64,000 bases of DNA from Polynucleobacter sp. UK-Mo-2m-Kol15 (GTDB lineage: Bacteria; Pseudomonadota; Gammaproteobacteria; Burkholderiales; Burkholderiaceae): assembly GCF_018881505.1 (NCBI RefSeq), contig NZ_JACVQC010000001.1, positions 1,967,927 to 2,031,926 of the forward strand. Reading direction: 5' to 3'. Both the position numbers and the translations under genes were made by a program. Positions 49,933 to 59,180 of the stretch are shown one piece after another; the first letter of the stretch is position 1, and every line of letters begins with the position of its first letter. The notes below the pieces were generated by a model. The model worked only from the letters and a program-made list of their open reading frames with translations. It did not search any database and was not told where the DNA came from.

Positions 49933-50427
49933 CTACTTATAGGACTGATAGACAGAAGGCTCGCCATTCAGCCCAATTATTAGAACATCGTATGGATCTT
50001 TTCTGCCTTTGTATTCAGCGCCATCCATGCCTGGTGAGCCAATCGGCATAGCAGGAACAGCGAGCCCAATTGCCTTGGGTTTTTCTGCCAAGAGTCGCTT
50101 AATTTCTTTAGCAGGTACATGTCCTTCGATAACATAACCATTGATTTGAGCGGTATGGCATGAGCCAAACTGAACTGGCATCCCCAGCTTTTGGCGCATT
50201 TCAGTATTGCCGATATCAATTGCCTTTACATTAAAACCATTTTTTTCTAAGTACGCCGCCCAATCTTTACAGCAACCGCATTTTGGGCCGCGCCACATCG
50301 TGATAACTTGCTTTTCAGTCACAGCAAAACTCAATGTCGGCAACAAAGCTAGGCCAAAAGAAATAAGCCTTCTTTGTTGATTTACTGATCTAACAGTTTT
50401 CATCATTTCATCTTTAATTAAATTCAA
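49933..50427 (-). CDS. DUF411 metal-binding protein
   Basis: This 164-aa periplasmic protein has a leader (LISFGLALLPTLSFA) and the DUF411 domain: MWRGPKCGCCKDWAAYLEKNGF with a CxCC metal-binding site in a thioredoxin-like fold, then QFGSCHTAQINGYVIEGHVP with a Cys-His pair. The family is commonly found in copper-resistance clusters and probably carries Cu(I). The better start may be the methionine at residue 9. It is the last gene of the copper cluster. Confidence 0.9.
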   Translation of the reverse strand: MNLIKDEMMKTVRSVNQQRRLISFGLALLPTLSFAVTEKQVITMWRGPKCGCCKDWAAYLEKNGFNVKAIDIGNTEMRQKLGMPVQFGSCHTAQINGYVIEGHVPAKEIKRLLAEKPKAIGLAVPAMPIGSPGMDGAEYKGRKDPYDVLIIGLNGEPSVYQSYK

Positions 50428-50436
50428 CTAGGCCCC

Positions 50437-50715
50437 CTACTGAACTTTTCTAAACTGCTTTGCGAATAGCTTAGTGCCTTTTTGCTCCGCTACAAATTCA
50501 ACTTGATCCCCAGGGTTAACTCCCTTTAAAACTTCTGTAGTCTCAACATTAAAAACCATGGACATCGGTGCCATATCAAGACTTTTAATTTCCTCATGCT
50601 TGATGGTGACTTTCTTATTTTCAGCATCAACACGACGAATTTCGCCCTTAGTCCACTCGGTAGCTCCAACAGCAAAACTTACTAAACACATCATTAAGGT
50701 TATTATTTTTTTCAT
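50437..50715 (-). CDS. CusF-like periplasmic copper chaperone
   Basis: This 92-aa protein has a signal peptide (cut after AVGA) and a CusF/CusB-type OB domain: WTKGEIRRVDAENKKVTIKHEEIKSLDMAPMSMVFNVE. The Cu(I) ligands of CusF correspond to the His in IKHEEI and the two Met of MAPMSM; the CusF tryptophan is not visible at its usual place. It overlaps the cupredoxin gene by four bases, so the two are translationally coupled. It should pass copper to an efflux pump or oxidase. Confidence 0.9.
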   Translation of the reverse strand: MKKIITLMMCLVSFAVGATEWTKGEIRRVDAENKKVTIKHEEIKSLDMAPMSMVFNVETTEVLKGVNPGDQVEFVAEQKGTKLFAKQFRKVQ

Positions 50716-51188
50716 TGCTGTACCTCAATCTTTCCAACCATTCCAGCCTGATAGTGCCCGGCAATCAAGCAAGCAAAATCAAAACTTCCAGCACGATTAA
50801 ATTTCCAAATAATTTCACCTTTTTTACCAGGTGAGATATGTGCCATGTAGGGTTCATCATGCTCCATATTGGGATGCTTTACCATCATCTCGGCATGCTT
50901 ATCAAGCACTTGCTTTGTGCCAATTACCATTTCGTGTAACAGCTTTCCGTTATTTTTAATCTCAAAACGTATAGTTTCACCAACCTTGATATTGATTTTT
51001 TCTGGCTTAAATTTCATATCATCACCCATTGATATAGCAATGGTTCGATTCACTTCATTCTTTGTGCCGCCAATACCCCACTCCTCTTGTTGAAAGGATG
51101 CCTGTTGATTCATTTTTTTATGCTGATCCCCATGAGCAAAGCTAAGCTGAGATATTGCTAAACCAATCATTAAATAAATTATTTTCAT
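50712..51188 (-). CDS. cupredoxin (type 1 copper) protein
   Basis: This 158-aa periplasmic protein with a leader ending SFA has a plastocyanin-like domain. MKFKPEKINIKVGETIRFEIKNNGKLLHEMVIG carries the first His ligand and FDFACLIAGHYQAGMVGKIEV the Cys, His and Met ligands of a type 1 site. An HPNMEHDEPYM insert between them may bind extra copper. It resembles the CopI-type copper-tolerance cupredoxins. It lies between the multicopper oxidase and CusF genes in the same operon. Confidence 0.9.
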   Translation of the reverse strand: MKIIYLMIGLAISQLSFAHGDQHKKMNQQASFQQEEWGIGGTKNEVNRTIAISMGDDMKFKPEKINIKVGETIRFEIKNNGKLLHEMVIGTKQVLDKHAEMMVKHPNMEHDEPYMAHISPGKKGEIIWKFNRAGSFDFACLIAGHYQAGMVGKIEVQQ

Positions 51189-51197
51189 TTTTTGCTC

Positions 51198-52601
51198 CTA
51201 GTGTTTGTGATTATTAGTACCTGGCTTTTTAACCTGTACTTCTACCTCGGGTTTGGGTTGAACGCGATTCATCGCTGATTCGCCAGCATTATTACTGCGC
51301 TTGGCTGCGGGCATGGCGCCCTTCCACTCATACGCCCTAGTGCCTGCTGGCTGTTTAAACCAACCAGAATTTTTATAGTCGTTAGGCGCCTGATCTTTCC
51401 GAACCTTTAATACAGTAAACATGCCACCCATTTCAAGTGAGCCATAAGGGCCATCACCTGTCATCATTGGAATGGTATTAACTGGCAATGGCATCTCCAT
51501 CTCAGTCATATCAGCCATACCTCGCTCACCCATAGCCATGTAGTCTGGAATAATCTTTTTTATCTTTCCAGCTAATCCGCGGTGATCAACCCCAATTAAA
51601 TTTGCCATATCGTGACCCATCGCATTCATGGTGTGATGGCTTTTATGGCAATGAAATGCCCAATCTCCCTCTTCATCTGCTAAGAATTCAATTTGGCGCA
51701 TCTGCCCTACAGCAACATCAGCCGTAACTTCATACCAACGACTTGCTTTTGGAGTGGGCCCACCATCTGTGCCCGTAATTTGAAATTCATGGCCATGAAG
51801 ATGTATTGGATGGTTTGTCATTGTCAAATTACCAACACGAATCCGAACCTTGTCATTTAATCGAACATTCAATGTGTCTATTCCAGGAAAGACTCTGCTA
51901 TTCCATGACCAGATATTAAAGTCGAGCATGGTTGCTGGTTTTGGGGTGAAGCTTCCTGGATCGATATCGTAAGCGCTCAACAGAAAACAAAAATCACGAT
52001 TAACTTCATCAATGTCGGGATTCTTGACTTTTGGATGCGTTACCCAAAAACCCATCATACCCATCGCCATTTGAGTCATCTCATCGGCATGCGGGTGGTA
52101 CATAAACGTCCCAGGACGCCGAGCGGTAAATTCATAAACGAAAGTTTTGCCTGATGGAATGGCTGGCTGATTTAAACCAGCTACACCATCCATACCATTT
52201 GGCAAACGCTGGCCGTGCCAATGAATTGATGTGTGCTCTGGCAGTTTATTGGTAACAAATATTCTCACCTTGTCTCCTTCAACAACCTCAATTGTTGGGC
52301 CAGGCGACTGTCCGTTATATCCCCATAAATGTGCTTTAAATCCTGGGGCCATTTCTCGCACTACAGGCTCAGCAACAAGATGGAATTCTTTAACGCCATT
52401 GTTCATTCTCCATGGCAAGGTCCATCCATTTAAAGTCACAACTGGGTTGTAGTCTCGGCCACTATTAGGTATCAATGGTTTCTGTGTATTTGGGCTATTT
52501 TGGATTACTGGCTCGGGCAAACCTGCTAAAGCATGACGACTTACACCAGCCGCAGCCATTGTCACTGCCGCCCCAGTTAAAAATTTTCTGCGTGTGTTCA
52601 T
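51198..52601 (-). CDS. Tat-exported multicopper oxidase with Met-rich tail
   Basis: This 467-aa oxidase has a Tat leader NTRRKFLTGAAVTMAAAGVS. Copper motifs are THSIHWHG-type SIHWHGQRLPNGMDG, MYHPHADE, NHPIHLHGHEF and WAFHCHKSHHTMNAMGH, enough for type 1, 2 and 3 sites. After the last motif comes an extension of about 110 residues that includes a Met-rich run (MGERGMADMTEMEMPL), which may bind Cu(I) as in CueO. It probably oxidises Cu(I) to the less toxic Cu(II) in the periplasm. It is followed by the cupredoxin gene nine bases on. Confidence 0.93.
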   Translation of the reverse strand: MNTRRKFLTGAAVTMAAAGVSRHALAGLPEPVIQNSPNTQKPLIPNSGRDYNPVVTLNGWTLPWRMNNGVKEFHLVAEPVVREMAPGFKAHLWGYNGQSPGPTIEVVEGDKVRIFVTNKLPEHTSIHWHGQRLPNGMDGVAGLNQPAIPSGKTFVYEFTARRPGTFMYHPHADEMTQMAMGMMGFWVTHPKVKNPDIDEVNRDFCFLLSAYDIDPGSFTPKPATMLDFNIWSWNSRVFPGIDTLNVRLNDKVRIRVGNLTMTNHPIHLHGHEFQITGTDGGPTPKASRWYEVTADVAVGQMRQIEFLADEEGDWAFHCHKSHHTMNAMGHDMANLIGVDHRGLAGKIKKIIPDYMAMGERGMADMTEMEMPLPVNTIPMMTGDGPYGSLEMGGMFTVLKVRKDQAPNDYKNSGWFKQPAGTRAYEWKGAMPAAKRSNNAGESAMNRVQPKPEVEVQVKKPGTNNHKH

Positions 52602-52604
52602 TGA

Positions 52605-53576
52605 TTACCTCACATTAATATTTGAGAAATCCATCTGGACATCCATTAGATCTTTGTCTAATCGAGCAGACTGAATTAAAAAAGCTGTATTGACATCGAT
52701 ATAGTCCATCACAGTTTTACTTTGAGTTTCTACATCTTCTAGCAAATGAAACACATCAATGAGCATGCCGTTGTATCTCAGTAAATTCTCTTCAGAAATT
52801 TTCTTCTGAGTTGGTAAGATTTCTTCTTTATATGATTTAACGCCCTGATATTTTTCTAAATAGCCTTCGTAAGAGAGGCGCGCTGTTGAGCGAGTTTTTA
52901 CTGACTCTGGATTATTGATGTCCCCTAGTCCAATGGCTTTTAACTCTTTAGCGCTTAACTTTCTTTGCTCTTTGGGCGGTTCTGGTAAGCGAGCATCAAC
53001 ATCCACTCTGACATCGCGACTATCAAAGTTCATGCGCTGAATTAAACGCTCCTTTGCTTCTAGATATTTGCCCTGTAATGCTTTGTATTCAAGCCTTTTT
53101 TTGTATAAAGCCTTGTTCTGCTTTAAAAGCGCCAGCTCATTAATATTCCCGACCTTATACATACGAGCACTGAGCTCAGACGCTGCCTCTACAGCATCAA
53201 GAACATCTTCCATATGTATCAGCTTTTCTTTAAGTGCTACCAGCTCATAATATGACTTGGTCGTATCGTAAATAATTGATGAACGCTTTTGTAATGCTGA
53301 GCGTTGCGCAGGCGTTAAGAGATAGTAGTCAGATGTTGACTCGGAGCCACGAAGATAATTAGTCCAATCAAGCTGTTGATTTAATGCCCTCTCAATTGCC
53401 TGGTTCAAAGTAAATACATTTTGATTGGCAGGGCTCTCGCGTGAGACTTGCTCCTTTGAGTAAACCCTCCAACCACCTATCTCACCAACAAGTTTGTTTT
53501 GCTCAATCCATGAAGATGGATTAGCAAATGCCTGAGATATAGCAAGGCTTAGTACAGCAATAACAATTTTTTTCAA
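52605..53576 (-). CDS. exported coiled-coil protein, TolC-like
   Basis: This 323-aa protein has a leader ending AFA. Most of the rest is helical with heptad-like spacing (YYELVALKEKLIHMEDVLDAVEAASELSARMYKVGNINELALLKQNKALYKKRLEYKALQ...). The NELALLKQNKALYKKRL stretch resembles the helical hairpins of outer-membrane efflux proteins, but at 323 residues it is shorter than a full TolC subunit. It may be a truncated TolC relative adapted to the copper cluster. It lies three bases before the oxidase gene and 56 bp behind the His/Cys-rich gene. Confidence 0.7.
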   Translation of the reverse strand: MKKIVIAVLSLAISQAFANPSSWIEQNKLVGEIGGWRVYSKEQVSRESPANQNVFTLNQAIERALNQQLDWTNYLRGSESTSDYYLLTPAQRSALQKRSSIIYDTTKSYYELVALKEKLIHMEDVLDAVEAASELSARMYKVGNINELALLKQNKALYKKRLEYKALQGKYLEAKERLIQRMNFDSRDVRVDVDARLPEPPKEQRKLSAKELKAIGLGDINNPESVKTRSTARLSYEGYLEKYQGVKSYKEEILPTQKKISEENLLRYNGMLIDVFHLLEDVETQSKTVMDYIDVNTAFLIQSARLDKDLMDVQMDFSNINVR

Positions 53577-53599
53577 TTTAACTCTCCAATAAGAATCTA

Positions 53600-53614
53600 G
53601 CCCAAATTTTGGGC
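53600..53614. repeat. perfect inverted repeat between two copper-cluster genes
   Basis: GCCCAAA (53600-53606) and TTTGGGC (53608-53614) flank a single T in the 56-bp spacer. It may be an operator or an attenuating hairpin in the operon leader. Confidence 0.35.
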
Positions 53615-53632
53615 GGACTTATGCTAGAAGAG

Positions 53633-53977
53633 TTAAAGAATGGGTGGTTTGATTGGTGCGGCTATGTCGTGACTAATGAAACTTACATCTCTAGACTTAA
53701 AAGATGCGAAGTATGAAGTCGGAGTTATGGCTGGCTTTGAGTAAAAAAAGGCAAAAGCCATGCACAAAGCGCAAGAGTTACAACTATTAGATTGGGGCGA
53801 TGAGTGGTTGTCATCAGCAGAAGAATCTGAGGTTTTTTGGTGACAATTATGTTGTGATGCATCAGTTGCTTCAACACTGAGCGTCAAGGAAGAATGTTGG
53901 AAAGGCATCTGCGATGCAGCCCATGCTTGCAAGGGTGCACTAACAAGTAAAAGAATAAGGATTAACTTTTTCAACAT
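53633..53977 (-). CDS. small exported His/Cys-rich protein of the copper cluster
   Basis: This 114-aa protein has a signal peptide (cut after AWA) and a short His- and Ser-rich middle (SQHNCHQKTSDSSADDNHSS) followed by CNSCALCMAF, a CxxCxxC-type motif. The hydrophobic C-terminal part ends in Pro-rich APIKPPIL. It resembles the small DUF2946 or CzcI-like proteins that lead metal-resistance operons, and it heads this one. The His and Cys residues are plausible metal ligands. The exact family is uncertain. Confidence 0.65.
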   Translation of the reverse strand: MLKKLILILLLVSAPLQAWAASQMPFQHSSLTLSVEATDASQHNCHQKTSDSSADDNHSSPQSNSCNSCALCMAFAFFYSKPAITPTSYFASFKSRDVSFISHDIAAPIKPPIL

Positions 53978-54041
53978 GATTCGACTTTAACACCAATCAA
54001 ATATTTTTACAATATGAACATTTAAAATTATTGGGACTTTT

Positions 54042-54392
54042 ATGACTTGGATCATTACAAAATACCTACTAACAGCAGGAGTAGTTGTATTCATTAGCGA
54101 AGTGGCAAAGCGAAGCGATAAGTTAGGAGGATTCATTGCTGCACTGCCCTTGATAACTCTACTTACCTTAACTTGGCTTTTTATTGAGAATCAATCAGAA
54201 GAAAAAATAGCAAACCACGCTTATTACACTTTTTGGTATGTGATTCCTACGCTACCAATGTTTTTATTATTTCCATACCTGCTTCCTAAATTAGGTTTTT
54301 GGTTAACTATGGGAGCAAGTGTTGTGGTGACTGTTGTCAGTTTTGGGCTTTTTGCTTTATTAATGAAAAGCTTTGGAGTTCAACTATTGTGA
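54042..54392 (+). CDS. DUF3147 four-helix membrane protein
   Basis: This 116-aa protein has four hydrophobic segments: IITKYLLTAGVVVFISEVA, GGFIAALPLITLLTLTWLFI, FWYVIPTLPMFLLFPYLLP and FWLTMGASVVVTVVSFGLFALLM. The AKRSDKLGGFIAALP loop after the first segment is characteristic of DUF3147. The function is unknown; the size resembles small multidrug-type transporters, but no such motif is seen. It is divergent from the copper cluster with only 64 bp between starts, so they share a control region. Confidence 0.8.
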   Translation: MTWIITKYLLTAGVVVFISEVAKRSDKLGGFIAALPLITLLTLTWLFIENQSEEKIANHAYYTFWYVIPTLPMFLLFPYLLPKLGFWLTMGASVVVTVVSFGLFALLMKSFGVQLL

Positions 54393-54397
54393 TGATT

Positions 54398-54419
54398 TGT
54401 CGTTTAAAACGACATTTTG
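54398..54419 (+). terminator. weak hairpin after the DUF3147 gene
   Basis: TGTCGTTT and AAACGACA (54398-54405, 54407-54414) are perfect inverted copies and TTTTG follows. The hairpin would form with a shorter stem and an AT-rich loop. Confidence 0.45.
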
Positions 54420-54518
54420 TTACACATTGAGGTAAAAATACTCTAACAATCAGAATTTCATAGAGATTTTATTAGTGCGATCCATTACCACTCCGAGACT
54501 ATATTCAACGACCGCTTA

Positions 54519-54546
54519 CGACCCAAAGCGAACCTTGGCGGAACAT
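54519..54546. repeat. 28-nt intergenic repeat, copy 2
   Basis: This segment matches 24 of 28 bases of 3066-3093. The surrounding 54420-54622 spacer contains no gene. Confidence 0.45.
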
Positions 54547-54622
54547 GGCTCCACTAATCAACGATAGCAATCCGATTACTTAACAACAGCCCAATCTATA
54601 GGCTAGATTGAGGTGATTTAAC

Positions 54623-54991
54623 TTATAAATTAAATCTTGCTGTAATCACTTTCGCCTTTATTTTGATAACTGCTATGGCCTTAGCCCCTTTGGGAATAGC
54701 GAAATTACCTTTCACTTCCAATTTCCCTTCATTAGGCAGTAGCTCGAAATCTTTTTTATCTGATCCAATTAAGACTGTCAGCTTTGCGGTCCCACCATCT
54801 ATAGGTATCGGTTTACCGTGGTCCATCAAATACAGCGATAAGCTATCAGGCTTTGCAACCAATTCAACATCAATGTCCTTAGCCTCTACTATGACACCGC
54901 CATGCATTGGTTTTAATTCATGGCCAGCTCCAGCTTGAACTAAGCCAGTAAAACTGATGAGCAAGGTTGCAATCACCATCATTGATTTCAT
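54623..54991 (-). CDS. small exported protein at the end of the RND operon
   Basis: This 122-aa protein has a leader cut near VQAGA and begins the mature part GHELKPMHGGVIVEAKDIDVELVAKPDSLSLYLMDHGKPIP, with a His/Met-rich start that could bind metal. The remainder is beta-rich without cysteine. Similar short proteins are found at the end of CusA/CzcA operons, where the role is not established. It lies 15 bp behind the pump gene. Confidence 0.65.
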   Translation of the reverse strand: MKSMMVIATLLISFTGLVQAGAGHELKPMHGGVIVEAKDIDVELVAKPDSLSLYLMDHGKPIPIDGGTAKLTVLIGSDKKDFELLPNEGKLEVKGNFAIPKGAKAIAVIKIKAKVITARFNL

Positions 54992-55006
54992 ATAAACCCC
55001 TTTAAA

Positions 55007-58000
55007 TTAAAATACTTCGTTAGTTTTCATATTGCTCAAGGCTATTTCAGATGCTTTTTTCCCGTAAAGCCAAAACATGGCTGGCGTTAAAAAAGTATCC
55101 AATAAGGTAGAGCTGATGAGCCCAGAGAAAATAACAACTGCTACCGGATGCAATATCTCTGTACCAGGACGCTCTGCTTCAAATAACAATGGTGCCAAGG
55201 CAAAAGCTGTGACCAAAGCTGTCATTAGTACAGGACTTAAGCGCTCAATTGATCCGCGAATAATCATTGCCAGACTAAACGATTCACCTTCTGACTGCAT
55301 CAAATTTAGGTAATGGCTAATTTTTAAGATTCCGTTACGCACAGATATTCCTGCTAGCGTGATAAATCCTATTAGTGCAGCAATCGAGAGTGGCTGTCCT
55401 GAAATCCACAAACCAATCACTGCTCCGACCATAGCCAATGGAATGTTAGACATAATCATTAAAGATAAGCGTATGGACTTATAGCGATTATTTAAAACCG
55501 CAAACATCAAGAGAAATGAGCCAATTGATAGCAAGCCAATTACTTTAGATGCCTCTTCTTGCGCTTTAAATTGACCATCTAAAGTAATGAAGTATCCCTC
55601 TGGAAGGGTCTGATTAGAAATAACAGCTCTAATGTCAGCCACGATATCCGACAGGGCACGCTTGGAGGCATTAGCCGATAAGACAATTCTTCGCTTACCG
55701 CCGTCTCTGCTAATTTGATTTGGGCCATCCCCATCCTCAATGCTAGCAATTTTTGAGAGTGGAATTTTTCCATTTGGCGTATCAATCAAGATATCAGCAA
55801 GACCTTCTAAATTTCTTGCTGAGTCTGGTAGCTTGATCACCAAGGCAAACCGTCGATTACCCTCAATAATTTGTGAGAGTCTCTCCCCCTCAACCATGCC
55901 CTGCAAGGTGGCCATAATCTGAGATGTTGAAACTCCGTATTGCGCTGCTTTATCGTAATCAATTCGCACCTTAATTTGTGGTGCTAAAACCTGCTTTTCA
56001 ATTTCCAAATCAACTAAGCCTTCAATGCCCGCTAATTTGGATCTCAAAAGATCGGCTTGGCTACGCAGCACGTCTAAATCATCGCCAAAGATCTTAATCG
56101 CAATTTGCGATCGCACTCCTGAAAGCATATGATCTATTCGATGTGAAATTGGCTGACCGATCGCAATTGCAGCGGGTAAGTTAACTAATCTTGACCTAAT
56201 ATCTGCCTGTATCTCAGCCATGGAGCGGTCTAAATCTCCCGCAGGCTTAAAACCAACATCTAACTCGCTAACGTGTACACCTTCCGCATGCTCGTCCAAT
56301 TCTGCGCGGCCACTCCTGCGTCCAACATAAGTCACTTCAGGAACCTGCCTGACTAACTTTTCTGCTTGGCTAGCTACGCCTGCCGATTCAGAGAGAGAGA
56401 CACCAGGATTTAAACGCAGCCCGATCAGTAAAGTCCCTTCGTTAAAGGGCGGTAAAAATGAGCTCGCCATAAAGGGAACACTGGCAGCAGCTACGATGAC
56501 AGATGCAAAAGCATACATCAGAGGCTTTTTAGGCGCCGCCAATAACCTTGATAACTGAACCTCATAATGGCTTTTAAGCCAAGTGACAATCTTTGTATCG
56601 TGATCCCTCAGAGACTGCATTGAGGGCAGCAGATAAAAGCAGAGTACTGGCGTGATAGTGACTGAAACTAAAAGTGATGCAAGAGTGGAGACTATAAATG
56701 CAATACCCAAAGGAACAAATAGTCGCCCCTCTATACCTGGTAATGCAAATAATGGGATGAATACCAAAACGATGATGGCTGTTGCGTAGATAATTCCGGT
56801 TCTTACCTCAAGCGATGCGGCTCTCACAATCGCTAGTGGACTTAATTGGTCTAAAGATGCTTTATCTAGATTTACTCTAAGGCGACGAATTATGTTTTCC
56901 ACATCAACTACTGCATCATCAACCAGGCCGCCGATTGCAATGGCTAGGCCTCCTAAGGTCATCGTATTAATTGATAAACCAAAGTACTTAAAAACCAGGG
57001 CAGTTAAGAGAATTGAAACTGGAATTGCTGTTAATGAGATGAGGACCGGGCGAATTGTTCCTAAAAAGAAATACAGCACTACAGCAACAAAGATTGATGC
57101 GCCGATGAGCTTACCCTCTAAAGTGCTAATGGATGCATCAATAAAGCTCGCCTGCCTAAATGTTACTTTTGGAGCTTCCATGCCAGTTGGCAAGCCCTGC
57201 TTTAATTCTGCAATAGCTGATTCAATCTTTTTTGTTAGCGCTACCGTATCTGCTGAAGGTTGTTTTTGTACACCTAGAATGACTGCTGGCCCACCTTCAT
57301 AACCGGCATCACCTCGCTTAACTGCTGGTGCAAAGGTAATATCCGCAACTTGCCTTAAAAGTATTGTTTGTCCATTGCGGTTTGATACGGCAATGTTCTT
57401 TAAGTCTTCAAGGCTAGAAGTTCGCCCTATATGACGAATAAGATACTCACGATTATTGGACTCAAGAAATCCACCAGACGTATTTGCAGAGTAGCCCCGC
57501 AATGCATCTTCAATCTGCAATATGCTAAGACCTAGCTCCGCCATACGACGAGTATTGGGTTGTACTTGAAACTGCCTGACCTGCCCGCCAATAGGAATGA
57601 CTTGCGCTACCCCGGGGATAGCCATCAATCTGGGCCGCAAAACCCAATCAGCATACTCGCGAACCTGCATGGATGAAATTTTAGATTCATCAATCGGAAT
57701 GGCAATTTGCATAATCTCACCCATGATCGAACTAATGGGCCCCATACGCGAAACAATGCCATCCGGAATTGCTCCGTCCATAGATGAGAGTCTTTCTGAA
57801 ACCATTTGCCTAGCACGATAGATGTCTACAGACCAGTCAAAAGTAACGTATATGAAAGAGAGGCCGGCACTAGATACTGAGCGAATGGCCTCTACTCCCG
57901 GTAAACCATTCATAGCCGTTTCGAGTGGGAATGTAATGAGTTGCTCAACTTCTTCTGAAGCCATTCCGCCAGCCTCAGTCATGATGGTGACAGTAGGCTT

Positions 58001-58129
58001 ATTCAGATCGGGAAAGACATCCACAGGCATCTTGCTTAAGGTGTAAGCACCATAGACCATAGATATAGCACTAAGCAAAATCACTATCATGCGATTTTTT
58101 AAGCTGAAATCTAATAACCAAGTAAACAT
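55007..58129 (-). CDS. heavy-metal RND efflux pump (CusA/CzcA family)
   Basis: This 1040-aa inner-membrane pump has twelve predicted helices and two large periplasmic loops. The N terminus reads FPDLNKPTVTIMTEAGGMASEEVEQLITFPLE, the form seen in the HME group of RND pumps. The fourth-helix block LAIAIGGLVDDAVVDVENIIRRLR carries the acidic proton-relay residues. The VDDAVVDVEN form differs from the DFG..DGAVVMVEN of classical CzcA. The metal specificity is therefore open: Cu(I)/Ag(I), or a divalent ion such as Zn or Ni. It works with the adaptor (58140) and outer-membrane gene (59769) of the same operon. Confidence 0.93.
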   Translation of the reverse strand: MFTWLLDFSLKNRMIVILLSAISMVYGAYTLSKMPVDVFPDLNKPTVTIMTEAGGMASEEVEQLITFPLETAMNGLPGVEAIRSVSSAGLSFIYVTFDWSVDIYRARQMVSERLSSMDGAIPDGIVSRMGPISSIMGEIMQIAIPIDESKISSMQVREYADWVLRPRLMAIPGVAQVIPIGGQVRQFQVQPNTRRMAELGLSILQIEDALRGYSANTSGGFLESNNREYLIRHIGRTSSLEDLKNIAVSNRNGQTILLRQVADITFAPAVKRGDAGYEGGPAVILGVQKQPSADTVALTKKIESAIAELKQGLPTGMEAPKVTFRQASFIDASISTLEGKLIGASIFVAVVLYFFLGTIRPVLISLTAIPVSILLTALVFKYFGLSINTMTLGGLAIAIGGLVDDAVVDVENIIRRLRVNLDKASLDQLSPLAIVRAASLEVRTGIIYATAIIVLVFIPLFALPGIEGRLFVPLGIAFIVSTLASLLVSVTITPVLCFYLLPSMQSLRDHDTKIVTWLKSHYEVQLSRLLAAPKKPLMYAFASVIVAAASVPFMASSFLPPFNEGTLLIGLRLNPGVSLSESAGVASQAEKLVRQVPEVTYVGRRSGRAELDEHAEGVHVSELDVGFKPAGDLDRSMAEIQADIRSRLVNLPAAIAIGQPISHRIDHMLSGVRSQIAIKIFGDDLDVLRSQADLLRSKLAGIEGLVDLEIEKQVLAPQIKVRIDYDKAAQYGVSTSQIMATLQGMVEGERLSQIIEGNRRFALVIKLPDSARNLEGLADILIDTPNGKIPLSKIASIEDGDGPNQISRDGGKRRIVLSANASKRALSDIVADIRAVISNQTLPEGYFITLDGQFKAQEEASKVIGLLSIGSFLLMFAVLNNRYKSIRLSLMIMSNIPLAMVGAVIGLWISGQPLSIAALIGFITLAGISVRNGILKISHYLNLMQSEGESFSLAMIIRGSIERLSPVLMTALVTAFALAPLLFEAERPGTEILHPVAVVIFSGLISSTLLDTFLTPAMFWLYGKKASEIALSNMKTNEVF

Positions 58130-58139
58130 GTCTTAGTCC

Positions 58140-59180
58140 CTAACGAATTTGATTGATGAGTGATGCCCCATCAGTAATGACTCGTTCACCATCTTTAATA
58201 CCGCTAGTGATAACAATGTTCTGACCATCTAAAGGCTCATATACAACTGTTCTTGGCTCAAATATTTCTGGGGACTTTTTAATCCAGACAATTGTTTGGT
58301 TCGAGCTACTTTTGACTAATGATTTTGAAAGCGCCTTTACTCCAGTGACCTTGCTATCGGTATTTACGAATACTCGAATGGGCTGGCCTATGGGTAAAAA
58401 TTGGAGATCATCCGATTTAGCAGAAAAAGTAAGAGGTAAAGCTTGCTCTCTGAGGGTCTGTCCACCACCGAGATACTTGAGCTCGATCACTTTGCCATTG
58501 ACATCCACCTTGCCATCAGCAATGTTCTTACTCAGATTTGAGTCGTAGGCAAGCGCTTCTATTAATAGCTTGGATGGATTAACAACCTCAAAGATTAAAT
58601 CTCTTGCTTGTACTACTTGGCCAGATACAACACCCGTAGTAGAAATAATTCCGCTGACTGGGGCTCTTAATTCCTCATTCGCGACAGCCGCTTCTGCCTC
58701 TTCAATAGTCTTACGTGGAACCGTATCGCTAAGATCTCGCAAACGCTTTAGTCGACTTTCCGCAAGTGATCTTGATTTTCCTGGGCCAGCCTCTGGCGTT
58801 ACATACGCCAGGACATCGCCTTTACTAACCTTCTGTCCGGGCAATGGAAAACCAGCTGGTCCCGGCGTAATACGGCCAGCAACAATCGCCTGCACCTTAC
58901 CGCCAAAGTTGGGATCCATGATGACTTTTCCAGCTAAATCATAGGTTTTGGCATATTCACCGAACTGGCCAGGAGTTGTCATCACTTGTAACTGGCGTTG
59001 CGCAGGCTTGGGAATAAAAAGACTGCCGTCCGACTGTCTTTTCGGGACGTCGCCCTGAACTTGGGATGCTTCCGACTCGCCATGACCTTGCCCAGCATGA
59101 ACCTTAAAAGCAAATAGCGTCACAGATAAACCAATAAGGACAATAGAGCGAAATCCAAAATCTCTTTGTTTGCGATTCAT
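58140..59180 (-). CDS. RND periplasmic adaptor (CusB/CzcB family)
   Basis: This 346-aa membrane-fusion protein has a leader ending VHA, then a His-containing start GQGHGESEASQ and a barrel-sandwich domain (KVIMDPNFGGKVQAIVAGRITPGPAG...QKVSKGDVLAYV). The helical hairpin is short (SLAESRLKRLRDLSDTVPRKTIEEAEAAVAN), then the lipoyl half ELRAPVSGIISTTGVVSGQVVQ resumes. It joins the pump to the outer-membrane channel. It overlaps the upstream gene by four bases (59177-59180) and ends 10 bp before the pump gene. Confidence 0.93.
   Translation of the reverse strand: MNRKQRDFGFRSIVLIGLSVTLFAFKVHAGQGHGESEASQVQGDVPKRQSDGSLFIPKPAQRQLQVMTTPGQFGEYAKTYDLAGKVIMDPNFGGKVQAIVAGRITPGPAGFPLPGQKVSKGDVLAYVTPEAGPGKSRSLAESRLKRLRDLSDTVPRKTIEEAEAAVANEELRAPVSGIISTTGVVSGQVVQARDLIFEVVNPSKLLIEALAYDSNLSKNIADGKVDVNGKVIELKYLGGGQTLREQALPLTFSAKSDDLQFLPIGQPIRVFVNTDSKVTGVKALSKSLVKSSSNQTIVWIKKSPEIFEPRTVVYEPLDGQNIVITSGIKDGERVITDGASLINQIR

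Noticed and set aside
56892..57302. 136-aa plus-strand frame opposite the RND pump
   Set aside because: It is antisense to a conserved membrane region, with low-complexity Thr/Pro composition and no start signal.
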